A stretch of 64,000 nucleotides of DNA, taken from JACJYM01 sp965230495 (GTDB lineage: Bacteria > Bacteroidota > Bacteroidia > Chitinophagales > Saprospiraceae). The stretch covers positions 2,108,001 to 2,172,000 of the forward strand of contig OZ246004.1 in NCBI GenBank assembly GCA_965230495.1, given 5' to 3'. A program made the position numbers and the translations under genes. The notes under the pieces were generated by a model that was not told the origin of the DNA, searched no databases, and saw nothing but the letters and a program-made list of their open reading frames with translations. Of this stretch, positions 9,096-17,172 are shown piece by piece (the first letter of the stretch is position 1; each line of letters starts with the position of its first letter).

Positions 9096-9956
9096 CTATT
9101 TCTTTTTGCTTTCATGTTTTACCCAATCTACTTCCATTACCCATTCACCCTTCATTGGAGAATCCGTGATTTTAGCATAATTCAGTATAGCAAACATAGG
9201 TTCTGGATAATTATCTCCCTCTCCCTCATTTCTATATACCTCTCTACCATCTAACCGATAGACTAAATCGCTTTCTTCCCATTCCACCGAGTATTCATGA
9301 AATTCGTCAAGAAGAGCAGGAATATTAGTACGATAATTCATCCAATCCGCTTTTCCACACCCTCCAAGGTTCTTAATGGCTCCTGTGGTAAATTCATTTT
9401 TTAAGTGATCTCCGTGATGCTCAAAAATGTCAATCTCTCCTGATCCAGTAACAGGCCAACAAACATTTTCATCCTTCTCTTGTACTGGTGGCTCGTTATT
9501 TCGTGCCCCTAATATCCACCATGCCGGAAACATACTTTTCTCACCATTGCCCCATAACTTTAGTCTGGCAGTCCATTTGCCTTTGATAAACTCTTTCCGG
9601 TTTTTGGATGCTATACGACCAGCGACATATTCGGTATCCGGATGCTGCTCACCTTGTTTATTTAGATTGTCACATGAACGTTTTTCACCAATATTTATCA
9701 CTTTTAACTTCAAAGTACCATTACTCACCTCTCGCGTACCAAATTGATTATCGGGAACATAACAATGAGTTTCATCATTCACCCAAATCAATTGGTCCTG
9801 CCAATTATCTGTATTAAAAGTGTCAAAATCATCAAAAAAATCTACGATAAACGTATCCATTTCCGTTTGTTCGACATTAAGCTTAGCCTTTTTTTCCTTA
9901 CACCCCAAGGTAAAAATCATGGCTAATAACAATAGTATTTTTGCGAGTTGTGTCAT
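9096..9956 (-). CDS. Lipoprotein glycoside hydrolase, family 16
   Basis: Predicted surface lipoprotein of 286 residues (lipobox TLGC, Cys19) with a GH16 jelly-roll domain. The catalytic motif is EIDIFE, with nucleophile Glu174, helper Asp176 and acid/base Glu179. Members cut beta-1,3 or beta-1,3/1,4 glucans (laminarin) or related algal galactans; substrate cannot be settled by eye. There is no SusC/SusD pair or other carbohydrate gene next to it, so it is not part of a recognisable polysaccharide utilisation locus. It is flanked by gaps of 140 and 116 bases and is likely transcribed alone. Confidence 0.92.
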   Translation of the reverse strand: MTQLAKILLLLAMIFTLGCKEKKAKLNVEQTEMDTFIVDFFDDFDTFNTDNWQDQLIWVNDETHCYVPDNQFGTREVSNGTLKLKVINIGEKRSCDNLNKQGEQHPDTEYVAGRIASKNRKEFIKGKWTARLKLWGNGEKSMFPAWWILGARNNEPPVQEKDENVCWPVTGSGEIDIFEHHGDHLKNEFTTGAIKNLGGCGKADWMNYRTNIPALLDEFHEYSVEWEESDLVYRLDGREVYRNEGEGDNYPEPMFAILNYAKITDSPMKGEWVMEVDWVKHESKKK

Positions 9957-10072
9957 AATTTAATTTTAATATTCTACTGATTTATACTTCTTATTATTCT
10001 TAAAAAAAGCTTTCAGAATATAAGTCTATCCTACAAACCTAAAATTCTATTTCAATAATCTTAAGTTTACTA

Positions 10073-10969
10073 TCAATTTGATTCCACGTAATTGCGAAAG
10101 TTTTCCAAAATAGCCTGCCATCCAGCACGTTGTTGTTCATCTGCATTTGTTCCTTCTGCTTCAAAAGTCTCTGACAGTTTCACTCCTTCTTCAACATTAG
10201 TAAATTGAATCATTACTTTTCTTCCATCCGACATATTATACGTTATTAATTCCTTATCCTTTACCTGTTCATAAGTTCCCATAAAATCAAAGCCCATACT
10301 TCCATCTTTAGCGTCCATTCTCCAATTAAATATCCCACCAGGACGTAGGTCATTGGTCGCTGAAGGACATGTCCATTCCTCAGAAGCAAAATTCCACTGG
10401 GTAATATGTTCAGGAGTTGTCCAACATGCCCATACTTTTTCCATTGGGGCCTTGATTGTTATTTCTACAGTTATGGTTTTTGTGTCCATTTTTATAAATT
10501 TTTCTATTTGCCTTCTATGTCTCAATATATGTACTATAGCATGTTCAAATAGTTGCTCCACATCATATTTTTGTCCCCATCTTACATTTATCTTTTTATC
10601 AGCATCCTTTTCAAATAAGGGTAGATTGGGATAATCAAAAAAGAGTGTTTCGTTAAATTCAAACATTGCACTCAAGGCCCTCTCATACTCCCCTGCTGTT
10701 TCTAAAAACACCTTGTCTTTGTACGAAACCGACTCTCCCAGCCATTTCCTAATTTCTATCACATAAGTATAACCACTTTGCACCACATGTGTTAATATAG
10801 TCTGTATTGATCTGCAATCTTCATCTTTTGTAAAAGGGTCTATTATTTTCTTGAGTTCATGAGGAGAAACCTTCTTAATAATTTCAATCAGCTCATTTAG
10901 TGCTTTTTCATATTCATCAAGCAAGGCTCCGACAGCTCCATTGTTTCTATATTTGGTCTTAGTTCCCAT
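10073..10969 (-). CDS. DinB-like / AHSA1 (SRPBCC) fusion protein
   Basis: A 298-residue fusion of two domains normally found in separate proteins. Residues 1-160 form a DinB-type four-helix bundle with its metal-binding histidines (His61 and the HILRH pair at 147 and 151). Residues 161-298, which begin at an internal methionine as a free AHSA1 protein would, form a START-like ligand-binding domain with the typical AMPMEKVWACWTTPEHI-like opening and the LRPGGIFNWRM strand. The frame runs through without interruption. DinB proteins act in thiol or xenobiotic transfer; the function of the fusion is unknown. Confidence 0.85.
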   Translation of the reverse strand: MGTKTKYRNNGAVGALLDEYEKALNELIEIIKKVSPHELKKIIDPFTKDEDCRSIQTILTHVVQSGYTYVIEIRKWLGESVSYKDKVFLETAGEYERALSAMFEFNETLFFDYPNLPLFEKDADKKINVRWGQKYDVEQLFEHAIVHILRHRRQIEKFIKMDTKTITVEITIKAPMEKVWACWTTPEHITQWNFASEEWTCPSATNDLRPGGIFNWRMDAKDGSMGFDFMGTYEQVKDKELITYNMSDGRKVMIQFTNVEEGVKLSETFEAEGTNADEQQRAGWQAILENFRNYVESN

Positions 10970-10985
10970 TTTCTCCTACACAATA

Positions 10986-11354
10986 TTAATGAGCATTCTT
11001 ATCATTCTGCCAAACCCCATGAATATTTCCATCGGGATCTTTAAAAAAAGACATCCATCCTACTGTTGGAATAGCCGTTTTAGGTACAACAACTTTTCCT
11101 CCATGCCTTTCGATAAGATCAATTATCTCATCAATATCTTCAACAGATATTGAATTTGTCAATGGTTGATTCGGATGTCTTTTTTTCATAATCGCTCCGT
11201 TTATCCCAGGACTCATACCTCCGGTAGTAGCTAACCAATAATCTTGATCTCCAAATTTTTGAAATGTCCAGTTGAATACCTCTTCAAAAAAAGTCATGGT
11301 TTTCTCAGGGTCCTCACAAGGTATTTCAAAATGAGTCACTCTATTTTCATTCAT
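10986..11354 (-). CDS. VOC (glyoxalase-like) family protein
   Basis: A 122-residue single-domain protein of the vicinal-oxygen-chelate fold. It opens with the VTHFEIPCEDPEKTMTFFEE strand-helix, which resembles the PFAM glyoxalase pattern, and ends in FFKDPDGNIHGVWQ, with the acidic-Pro-Asp-Gly-Asn turn that precedes the last metal-ligand strand. It lies 16 bases upstream of the DinB-AHSA1 gene and is probably co-transcribed with it. Members include glyoxalases, fosfomycin-resistance enzymes and dioxygenases; the substrate here is not evident. Confidence 0.88.
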   Translation of the reverse strand: MNENRVTHFEIPCEDPEKTMTFFEEVFNWTFQKFGDQDYWLATTGGMSPGINGAIMKKRHPNQPLTNSISVEDIDEIIDLIERHGGKVVVPKTAIPTVGWMSFFKDPDGNIHGVWQNDKNAH

Positions 11355-11407
11355 GTTTATGTTTTAACTCCACAAATCGGTAAACAAGGCTCATATAGTG
11401 TGATATT

Positions 11408-12523
11408 TTACTCAGATGGCTGTTGTTGTGTTACACAATGTACCATTCCTCCATTTGCATATACATTTCTGAAGTCGATCCCTACAACCGTTCTCGTCGG
11501 ATACAAGGTCTGTAATTTTTGCAAGGCAATCTCATCGTTAGGATCACTATAAACGGGTACTAAAACTTTTGTATTGGCGATATAATAATTGCAATAAGAT
11601 CCTTTATACCCAAGATTTTGTCCATATGTGGTCACCACATTTTTTTGTGTCAGCGGTAATGTCAAAAATTGGTAAGCTTCGCCATCCTTGTTCTTGGCAG
11701 CAAATAACTTATCAATATCCGATTGCAAAACATCAAAACTAAGTAGATCATCATTTCCCATTGTCACGATAGTTTTCGAATTTCCAAATCGAGCAAATCC
11801 ATCAATGTGCTGATCTGTTATCTCAAGTCCCGCCTGTCCATCCAACCATATGAAATTTATCACTCCTAAATATCTCGTAAAAATCTCTTCGGCCTCTTCT
11901 TGCGTCATTTCCGGATTTCTATTCGCATTAAGTATTGAACTTTTACATGCTAAGAGTGTACCGTTTCCATCCATTTCTACACTGCCTCCCTCATTGATCA
12001 TAACCTGATTTAAATCTACTACCAGTCTATTTTGATCCTCTCCGATTTTCTTCGGAATGGCATTACAATTATTAGAATTTGCCTTGTTTCCCCAACCATT
12101 AAATCCCCAATCTTGAATAACTAAATTTCCATTTCTATCATGAACATAGATCGGACCGTTATCTCGTACCCAAAAATCATCGTTTTGGTAAATTTTAAAA
12201 TCTACATTGGATAGGTCGACTGATTGAGCGTTTAGAAGCTCAATTATTCTATTCTTTTCAACTTCATCATACGCTATAATATGTACTTTTTCACTGGTAA
12301 GTAACTCCTTAGTCAACTCCACCCATGTCGGATCGAGATCATCTCTGAATTCTATTCCGTATTGATAATGATGAGGCCATTGCAACCAAGTACCTTCATG
12401 GTCCTCTCCCTCCTCCGGGAAAATATATAGTATCTCATCACTGGTATTCGAACTGTTCATATCTTCATTATTGCATGAAAATAACATGGTCATAAAAAAT
12501 ACAAGTAGATATATTGGATTCAT
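11408..12523 (-). CDS. Agmatine deiminase / peptidylarginine deiminase family lipoprotein
   Basis: Guanidino-modifying enzyme of 371 residues with a signal sequence and lipobox (LFSC, Cys17), so it acts outside the cytoplasm, unlike ordinary agmatine deiminase. Family motifs are in order: EGTWLQWPHH near the start of the mature protein, DDFWVRDNGP, NEGGSVEMDG, ITDQHIDGFARF with the catalytic His/Asp, and the C-terminal GGMVHCVTQQQP with nucleophile Cys363. The exported location recalls the secreted peptidylarginine deiminase of Porphyromonas, but no sorting domain follows. Substrate is either free guanidines such as agmatine or peptidyl-arginine. Confidence 0.9.
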   Translation of the reverse strand: MNPIYLLVFFMTMLFSCNNEDMNSSNTSDEILYIFPEEGEDHEGTWLQWPHHYQYGIEFRDDLDPTWVELTKELLTSEKVHIIAYDEVEKNRIIELLNAQSVDLSNVDFKIYQNDDFWVRDNGPIYVHDRNGNLVIQDWGFNGWGNKANSNNCNAIPKKIGEDQNRLVVDLNQVMINEGGSVEMDGNGTLLACKSSILNANRNPEMTQEEAEEIFTRYLGVINFIWLDGQAGLEITDQHIDGFARFGNSKTIVTMGNDDLLSFDVLQSDIDKLFAAKNKDGEAYQFLTLPLTQKNVVTTYGQNLGYKGSYCNYYIANTKVLVPVYSDPNDEIALQKLQTLYPTRTVVGIDFRNVYANGGMVHCVTQQQPSE

Positions 12524-12577
12524 AATTCTTAATACTAAAAATACACTATTTATCCGCTCATTTGTTGGTATATGGTT

Positions 12578-12937
12578 CTATCTTAAAATCTTTTCCATCT
12601 TTCTTCCTCTTGCCAATTCATCGACCAATTTATCCAAAAATCTTACCTTTTGCGTTAGTGGATTATCAATTTCCTCTATTCTATATCCACATATTACACC
12701 CTTAATTAAATGAGCATTTGGATTTAGTTTTGCTCTCCTGAAAAAAGTTTCGAAAGTAACCTTCTCTTCAATAAGTTCTTGTATTTTTTCCAAATCAAAA
12801 CCAGTTAGCCATTCTATAACTTGGTGCAATTCTTCTTTTGTCCTCTCCTTCTTTTCAACCTTAGTCACATAATGAGGATAAACAGAAGTAAATGTCATTT
12901 TTGCTATTCTTTCGTTATGTTCTGCAGTAACTTTCAT
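12578..12937 (-). CDS. DUF2200 domain protein
   Basis: A 119-residue protein that matches DUF2200 along its whole length: the opening IAKMTFTSVYPHYVTKVE, the HQVIEWLTGFD helix and the GVICGYRIEEI segment are typical. The family is widespread in small genomic islands and soil or marine bacteria and its function is not known. It is predicted to be cytoplasmic. It lies 17 bases downstream of the DUF6090 gene on the same strand. Confidence 0.85.
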   Translation of the reverse strand: MKVTAEHNERIAKMTFTSVYPHYVTKVEKKERTKEELHQVIEWLTGFDLEKIQELIEEKVTFETFFRRAKLNPNAHLIKGVICGYRIEEIDNPLTQKVRFLDKLVDELARGRKMEKILR

Positions 12938-12954
12938 TTTAGTCTTTACCTTCT

Positions 12955-13662
12955 TTATTTATTATAATCACATTTCGTCATCAATTCAAGACTGATTAGC
13001 TCTTTTAGCTCATTTAGGTCCTTCAAAAGAAATTCATAATTACTTTTCATTCCTTCACTCACATCATATTTTTGAGAAGCAATCGAAAAAAATTGTCTAT
13101 CCTTTTCCAGTTCCTTTAAATCTACATTATAAAATTTGTTGTCAAAATAATTCTGAACCTTCTCATGAATATTAAAAAATCTCTTTTCTTGTCTTAATAA
13201 GGGCATTACCTTACTTTCCTGATAGAATAAAATCTTATTCTTTAAACTCCTGTTCGTTATCAAATTTATATTAGAATATTTTAGTTCTTCTATTTTACTT
13301 TTGCTTTGCTGAACAAAATAAACGTATCCGTTCAAGGTATTTATTTTATCAGAAATAGAATCTAGCTCTAATAAATAGTTGTTTTTAATTGCATCTAGTA
13401 GTTTTTTAATCTTATTGTTCCTTTCTTCGAAAAGATCAATATTCTCTTCAACATCCTTCATATCATGAACAATGGAAAAGCTTAACTCTTCCAAATATTG
13501 ACATCTCAAAATATTATTCTTCTTATTGGTTTGTCTTTCGTTTATATTAACCGCTATAAGAATTCCTATAATAATCAGTAATATTTCCCCCAGTGCGTAA
13601 ATAAGATACCTTCCTATTCTACCTAAATTCTTTTCCCTTAAATTTCTGAAAAAAGATTTCAT
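12955..13662 (-). CDS. DUF6090 family membrane-anchored protein
   Basis: A 235-residue protein with the standard DUF6090 opening: a basic FFRNLREKNLGRIGRYL segment, one membrane helix (about residues 22-40), then a periplasmic coiled-coil-rich domain. Such genes are abundant in Bacteroidota and usually occur as scattered singletons or small arrays; function is unknown. It shares its strand and a short 17-base gap with the following DUF2200 gene, so co-transcription is likely. Confidence 0.82.
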   Translation of the reverse strand: MKSFFRNLREKNLGRIGRYLIYALGEILLIIIGILIAVNINERQTNKKNNILRCQYLEELSFSIVHDMKDVEENIDLFEERNNKIKKLLDAIKNNYLLELDSISDKINTLNGYVYFVQQSKSKIEELKYSNINLITNRSLKNKILFYQESKVMPLLRQEKRFFNIHEKVQNYFDNKFYNVDLKELEKDRQFFSIASQKYDVSEGMKSNYEFLLKDLNELKELISLELMTKCDYNK

Positions 13663-13787
13663 TCACCTCTTTAGTTTAGTTTGGTTTCGTCAAGATAAGG
13701 AATCTATTCTCCTTTTGATACTTCCTCGTGAAACTAATTTCGTTTTTATCAAATATGGATAAAATTATAAGGTTAAGTTATAGATTT

Positions 13788-14630
13788 CTATTTAGCCATT
13801 TCACGAATTTTTAGAGCCTCTTCATTCTTTTTTTTCGCCGGATGCCGTAAAGCATGCCGTATTACCCACTTCAATTCCTTTGAGGCCCCTTTCAACCAGT
13901 TCCTACATAACTGTAATGCTAACTCCAAATTATCTTTAGCTATATCTCCTACATGATTGGCTACGCTCCTTCTCACATATAAGTCTTCGTCATTTTTTAA
14001 TTTCTCCAATATGGGTAAAGAAGGGCTAGGATCATCCACTAGAGAAGCAATTTTCTGAGCCCATGGCAACCTTGGTCTTGTTCCTTCAGAACACAATCTA
14101 CGTACATGAGGATCGGGATCATTCATCCATTCATACAATATTGTATACGTTCTGTCCTGCTGATCAATAATAAAATTACGAATGGAAAACTCTGCTGTAA
14201 ATCTTCGTGTCAGTTCGTACTGAGCCTTCATTGATATATCAAAGGGATCCAAACCATTGTTATAAGACTTATCTACTCCATATAAATGTATAAAACTGAT
14301 GTGCGGCATATAAAACATTCCTGAGAGACCTAAATTCGAAGTTTCTTTCAACGGAGGAGTTAAAGAATCGAGAATTAAGTTTACCGCCTTAGAATAATTA
14401 TTCGGTAGATACTCTCTTAAAACCCGAGCAATCCACATTCCTCTCTCTTTGAGATTTAATTCATCAATTTCGGACAATGTCTTTTTAATAAATTTTTCTT
14501 CATCAAAACTTGGATACACAATTCCCATATTGATTGCCAGTTGCTCAATTGCTGGTTTATCCAAAACTAATTTTAATGGAATCCCTTTTTGAATAGAACT
14601 TGCTGCTTCCGGTATTTTTAATTCTTTCAC
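13788..14630 (-). CDS. DNA alkylation repair protein, AlkD/AlkC-like HEAT-repeat
   Basis: Predicted DNA glycosylase-like repair protein of 280 residues built of HEAT-like helical repeats. The PDPHVRRLCSEGTRPRLPWA stretch and the later DLYVRRSVANHVGDIAKD repeat are typical of the AlkC/AlkD group, which removes 3-methyladenine and 7-methylguanine without base flipping. The start codon is GTG. It is flanked by the DUF6090 gene and the cyclase gene with no sign of an Ada-type regulator nearby. Substrate range is unknown. Confidence 0.85.
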   Translation of the reverse strand: MKELKIPEAASSIQKGIPLKLVLDKPAIEQLAINMGIVYPSFDEEKFIKKTLSEIDELNLKERGMWIARVLREYLPNNYSKAVNLILDSLTPPLKETSNLGLSGMFYMPHISFIHLYGVDKSYNNGLDPFDISMKAQYELTRRFTAEFSIRNFIIDQQDRTYTILYEWMNDPDPHVRRLCSEGTRPRLPWAQKIASLVDDPSPSLPILEKLKNDEDLYVRRSVANHVGDIAKDNLELALQLCRNWLKGASKELKWVIRHALRHPAKKKNEEALKIREMAK

Positions 14631-14680
14631 TTTCCTAATTTCGGCTTAAAACACAATCTGTTTCTTCAATAAAATCTTAT

Positions 14681-15370
14681 TCAAAAAATAGCCACTGCCC
14701 TTACCGGCGACCCTGTTCCTCCTCTTATTTTAAGAGGAAAAGCAATAAATCTAAATCTTCCTCTCCCTGTAAGTAGGTGGAGGTTAATCATATTTTCATA
14801 ATGCGTGAAATTCATTTCACCGCAAATATGATGTACCCCTCTGTTAGAAATTCCAGAAACTCCGGGTGACATTGTCTCCACACCAAAAGCTGAAATTTTT
14901 CTTTCACCAAACCATCTTGCCGTTGCTACTGAAACTCCTGGGCCATTTTTCCAGTTCTTATCATTAAAATGTTTTCTATAGTGATTTGTATAAAGTAGAA
15001 CCGTATCTCTCTCCTTTATTTCAACATCCTCCTTAATGCAAGCTTCTTTTATTTCGTGTGGTTCAATTAATTCTCGTAATCCCTTATGTGAAAAATTCAG
15101 ACAAATTCCTTCGGTATAAAACATCGAAAGAGGCATAGTATCGATAGATTTTCCATGGTGTTCAATCGCCATATGATTTATAGCATCTACATGTGTTCCT
15201 GTATGCTCACCTAGTTCCAACTTATGAACTGCCGGAGTTTTTACCTTAGGATTTTCAATACCATTCCACTCTTCATGCGAATTATGAATAGTCATTTTCA
15301 CCTGAGGGAGGTTTTTATATACGGGCATTCCCTCATAAATCTCTTGGCTTAAATCAATAATTTCTGGCAT
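14681..15370 (-). CDS. Cyclase family protein (kynurenine formamidase-like)
   Basis: Metal-dependent hydrolase of 229 residues. The signature HTGTHVDAINH supplies the HxGTHxDxxxH metal ligands of the cyclase/KynB superfamily, and VETMSPGVSGISNRGVHH carries the second His cluster. Members hydrolyse N-formylkynurenine, isatin or related amides. It is the last gene of a unit that also contains arsM and a small membrane protein, with an 18-base gap to the latter, so a role in metalloid or xenobiotic handling is possible but unproven. No kynurenine-pathway gene is visible. Confidence 0.88.
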   Translation of the reverse strand: MPEIIDLSQEIYEGMPVYKNLPQVKMTIHNSHEEWNGIENPKVKTPAVHKLELGEHTGTHVDAINHMAIEHHGKSIDTMPLSMFYTEGICLNFSHKGLRELIEPHEIKEACIKEDVEIKERDTVLLYTNHYRKHFNDKNWKNGPGVSVATARWFGERKISAFGVETMSPGVSGISNRGVHHICGEMNFTHYENMINLHLLTGRGRFRFIAFPLKIRGGTGSPVRAVAIF

Positions 15371-15388
15371 GAATAATTATACTACTAA

Positions 15389-15616
15389 TCAATCTCTTCT
15401 CTTGTTTTTCAGATATAAATATATTGAAAGCATTCCAAGAATTATACTGAGCAAAATAATGAATAATTGAAAATCTTCAACCCATTTAATAATTACTCCT
15501 AAAAAAGCCGCTCCTCCTAACCAAATCGCTAATGAACTTAACCAACAGCAACTGGTTCCGACTATAAATGAAACCACACTACCTATAACTGTTTTTTTAT
15601 AGTTTTTCACGTTCAC
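15389..15616 (-). CDS. Small two- to three-helix membrane protein, MerT-like Cys pair
   Basis: A 75-residue membrane protein that starts with GTG directly after the arsM stop codon, so it is translated from the same message. The first helix carries a vicinal cysteine pair in GTSCCWLSSLAIWLGG, which recalls the Cys-Cys of mercuric transporter MerT; a second helix and a basic tail (KNKRRD) follow. It is too short for full MerT, and I cannot identify the family. Its place between arsM and the cyclase suggests transport of arsenic species or their methylated products, which is inference. Confidence 0.65.
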   Translation of the reverse strand: MNVKNYKKTVIGSVVSFIVGTSCCWLSSLAIWLGGAAFLGVIIKWVEDFQLFIILLSIILGMLSIYLYLKNKRRD

Positions 15617-16492
15617 TTATTTCATCGCAGTTATGGAAACACTGGTAACCCTTGAAGCTATATCCTTGGCTTCCTTACTGTTTAAATCAAACTTCATCTC
15701 TTCTGCAATCTTTAATAACATTGGATCTGTCAACATTAATTCAAGAGGAAATATGGACTTTGAAACTATCTGAATATTTTGAAAACCAGCATCTTTGATA
15801 TATTTAAGATAATCTTCAATCTTTTCTGCTCCTGATATGCAAGCAATATGTCCAGCAATAGATTCCTTTATGAAAGATGGCAATTCCTTCTCTAATACAA
15901 TATCACTTACAGATAACTTTCCTCCTTCTTTCAAAACTCGATAAGCTTCTTTATACACCTTATCCTTATTCAGAGAAAGATTGATCACACAATTCGAGAT
16001 AATATGATCGGCTATTTCATCATCTAGAGGCAATTCTTCAATATCTCCTTTCAAGAATTGAACGTTGTCGTAATTTCCCTTTTTTGCATTTGTTCTCGCT
16101 AAATTGATCATCTCATCCGACAAATCTACACCTATTACCTTTCCACCTTCTTTGACAATATATGACACGATAAATGCATCAAACCCAGCTCCTGACCCAA
16201 GGTCCACTACAGTGTCATTTTCTTTTATTCCTGCCATTGCCGAAGGATTTCCACATCCAACACCAAGATTTGAACCCATAGGGGCAGTATCCAACTCTTG
16301 TTTCGAATAACCGATAAGTTCTCCCACTTCATTGGCATGCTCTCTCGGATCACAACACTTAAAAAGCCTTGATAAGAAATTTCCTTGAGCAGATTTTGCT
16401 AACTTTCCGTACCCTTCTATGACTGAACTCTTAACTGATTTTGTATCCATTTTTTTGATTTTTTGTTTAATAACGGTATAAATGTCATCCAT
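15617..16492 (-). CDS. arsM: Arsenite S-adenosylmethionine methyltransferase
   Basis: Methylates As(III) to volatile or exportable methylarsenicals. The 291-residue protein has the SAM site DLGSGAGFD (97-105) and the three cysteines that bind As(III): Cys80 in GVGCGNP, Cys168 in SNCVINL and Cys218 in ACISGA, plus a Cys-Cys pair at 46-47. A start at Met15 (16,450) fits both the family's usual start and the position of the FNR-type dyad upstream better than the first ATG. It lies downstream of the Crp/Fnr gene and is followed immediately by the small Cys-Cys membrane protein and a cyclase. Confidence 0.95.
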   Translation of the reverse strand: MDDIYTVIKQKIKKMDTKSVKSSVIEGYGKLAKSAQGNFLSRLFKCCDPREHANEVGELIGYSKQELDTAPMGSNLGVGCGNPSAMAGIKENDTVVDLGSGAGFDAFIVSYIVKEGGKVIGVDLSDEMINLARTNAKKGNYDNVQFLKGDIEELPLDDEIADHIISNCVINLSLNKDKVYKEAYRVLKEGGKLSVSDIVLEKELPSFIKESIAGHIACISGAEKIEDYLKYIKDAGFQNIQIVSKSIFPLELMLTDPMLLKIAEEMKFDLNSKEAKDIASRVTSVSITAMK

Positions 16493-16506
16493 AAGCTTAT
16501 CATATC

Positions 16507-16524
16507 ACTTGACTTAGGTCAAGT
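16507..16524. promoter_or_regulatory. FNR-type dyad between crp/fnr gene and arsM
   Basis: ACTTGAC-TTAG-GTCAAGT is a perfect inverted repeat with 7-base arms. Its core TTGAC-N4-GTCAA has the half-site and spacing of FNR/ANR/DNR boxes. It overlaps the 3' end of the Crp/Fnr-family gene and lies 15 bases upstream of the first arsM ATG, or 57 bases upstream of the alternative Met15 start. In the second case a centre near -41 would be the classical activation position. The binding protein is inferred, most simply the neighbouring regulator. Confidence 0.65.
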
Positions 16525-17091
16525 TCGTATAATCTTCTTTCGCACACGACTCAGTGTTTCGGGAGCAACTTGTAAATAAGAAGCAAGATAGTTTAACGGA
16601 ACTCGTTGTAACAATTCTGCGTCACTCTCTATAACTTCTTTATATTTTTCCGTAGCGGATAAATCACTTAAAAAGCGATTGTGACATTCTGTGTTAATGA
16701 ATTCGTTTTCTGCCGCCAGTCTTCCTACCTGCTGCCAAAAAAGTTCTTTTTCATAAAGTTTTTGTAAAGAATGATATGAGAAAACTACCAATTTAGTCGG
16801 CTCAATAGCCTGTATAGATAACTCACTTGGTGTGTTGGTAATTAAGCTTTTATACGAACATGTAATGGTGTTTTCTTTGCAAAAACATCTCGTTACTTCT
16901 TTACCATCATTTAGATAAAAAAGTCTCATAAGACCTTCTTCAATGAAGGCTATATTTTTGCATATTCTTCCCTCTTCTAGGAAATAATCACCTGCTTCAA
17001 TTTTTTTTATGGAAAGGTATGGTAGAACAGTCTCAAACATTTCCGAACGATAATGAGGAAACTTTTCCAGATATTTTCTAAATGCCTCCAT
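16519..17091 (-). CDS. Crp/Fnr family transcription regulator
   Basis: A 190-residue regulator with an N-terminal cyclic-nucleotide-binding-like barrel (about 20-110) and a C-terminal winged helix. The recognition helix reads APETLSRVRKK; the E-x-x-S-R arrangement is that of FNR, which reads TTGA half-sites, in line with the TTGAC dyad at the end of this gene. It has no FNR-type iron-sulfur cysteines at the N-terminus, but Cys69, Cys71 and Cys78 (CFC-x6-C) cluster on the sensor domain and could bind a thiophilic metalloid. It is the first gene of the arsM unit. Confidence 0.88.
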   Translation of the reverse strand: MEAFRKYLEKFPHYRSEMFETVLPYLSIKKIEAGDYFLEEGRICKNIAFIEEGLMRLFYLNDGKEVTRCFCKENTITCSYKSLITNTPSELSIQAIEPTKLVVFSYHSLQKLYEKELFWQQVGRLAAENEFINTECHNRFLSDLSATEKYKEVIESDAELLQRVPLNYLASYLQVAPETLSRVRKKIIRT

Positions 17092-17162
17092 TTCTAATTA
17101 CTCATTTATTTTATTCATTGTCTTGCATTCCTACTTTCTTTTTACCTCAATTCATTCAGAGT

Positions 17163-17170
17163 CAAAAGTA
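17163..17170 (-). promoter_or_regulatory. Possible Bacteroidota -7 element for the crp/fnr-arsM unit
   Basis: On the minus strand the bases read TACTTTTG, an exact match to TAnnTTTG, about 72 bases upstream of the Crp/Fnr start codon. I see no clear -33 TTTG at the proper distance, so this is a weak call. Confidence 0.3.
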
Positions 17171-17172
17171 AT

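Noticed and set aside
11408..12523. Secreted peptidylarginine deiminase like that of Porphyromonas
   Set aside because: The protein is a lipoprotein without sorting or Ig-like domains and is equally close to agmatine deiminases, so I name only the family.
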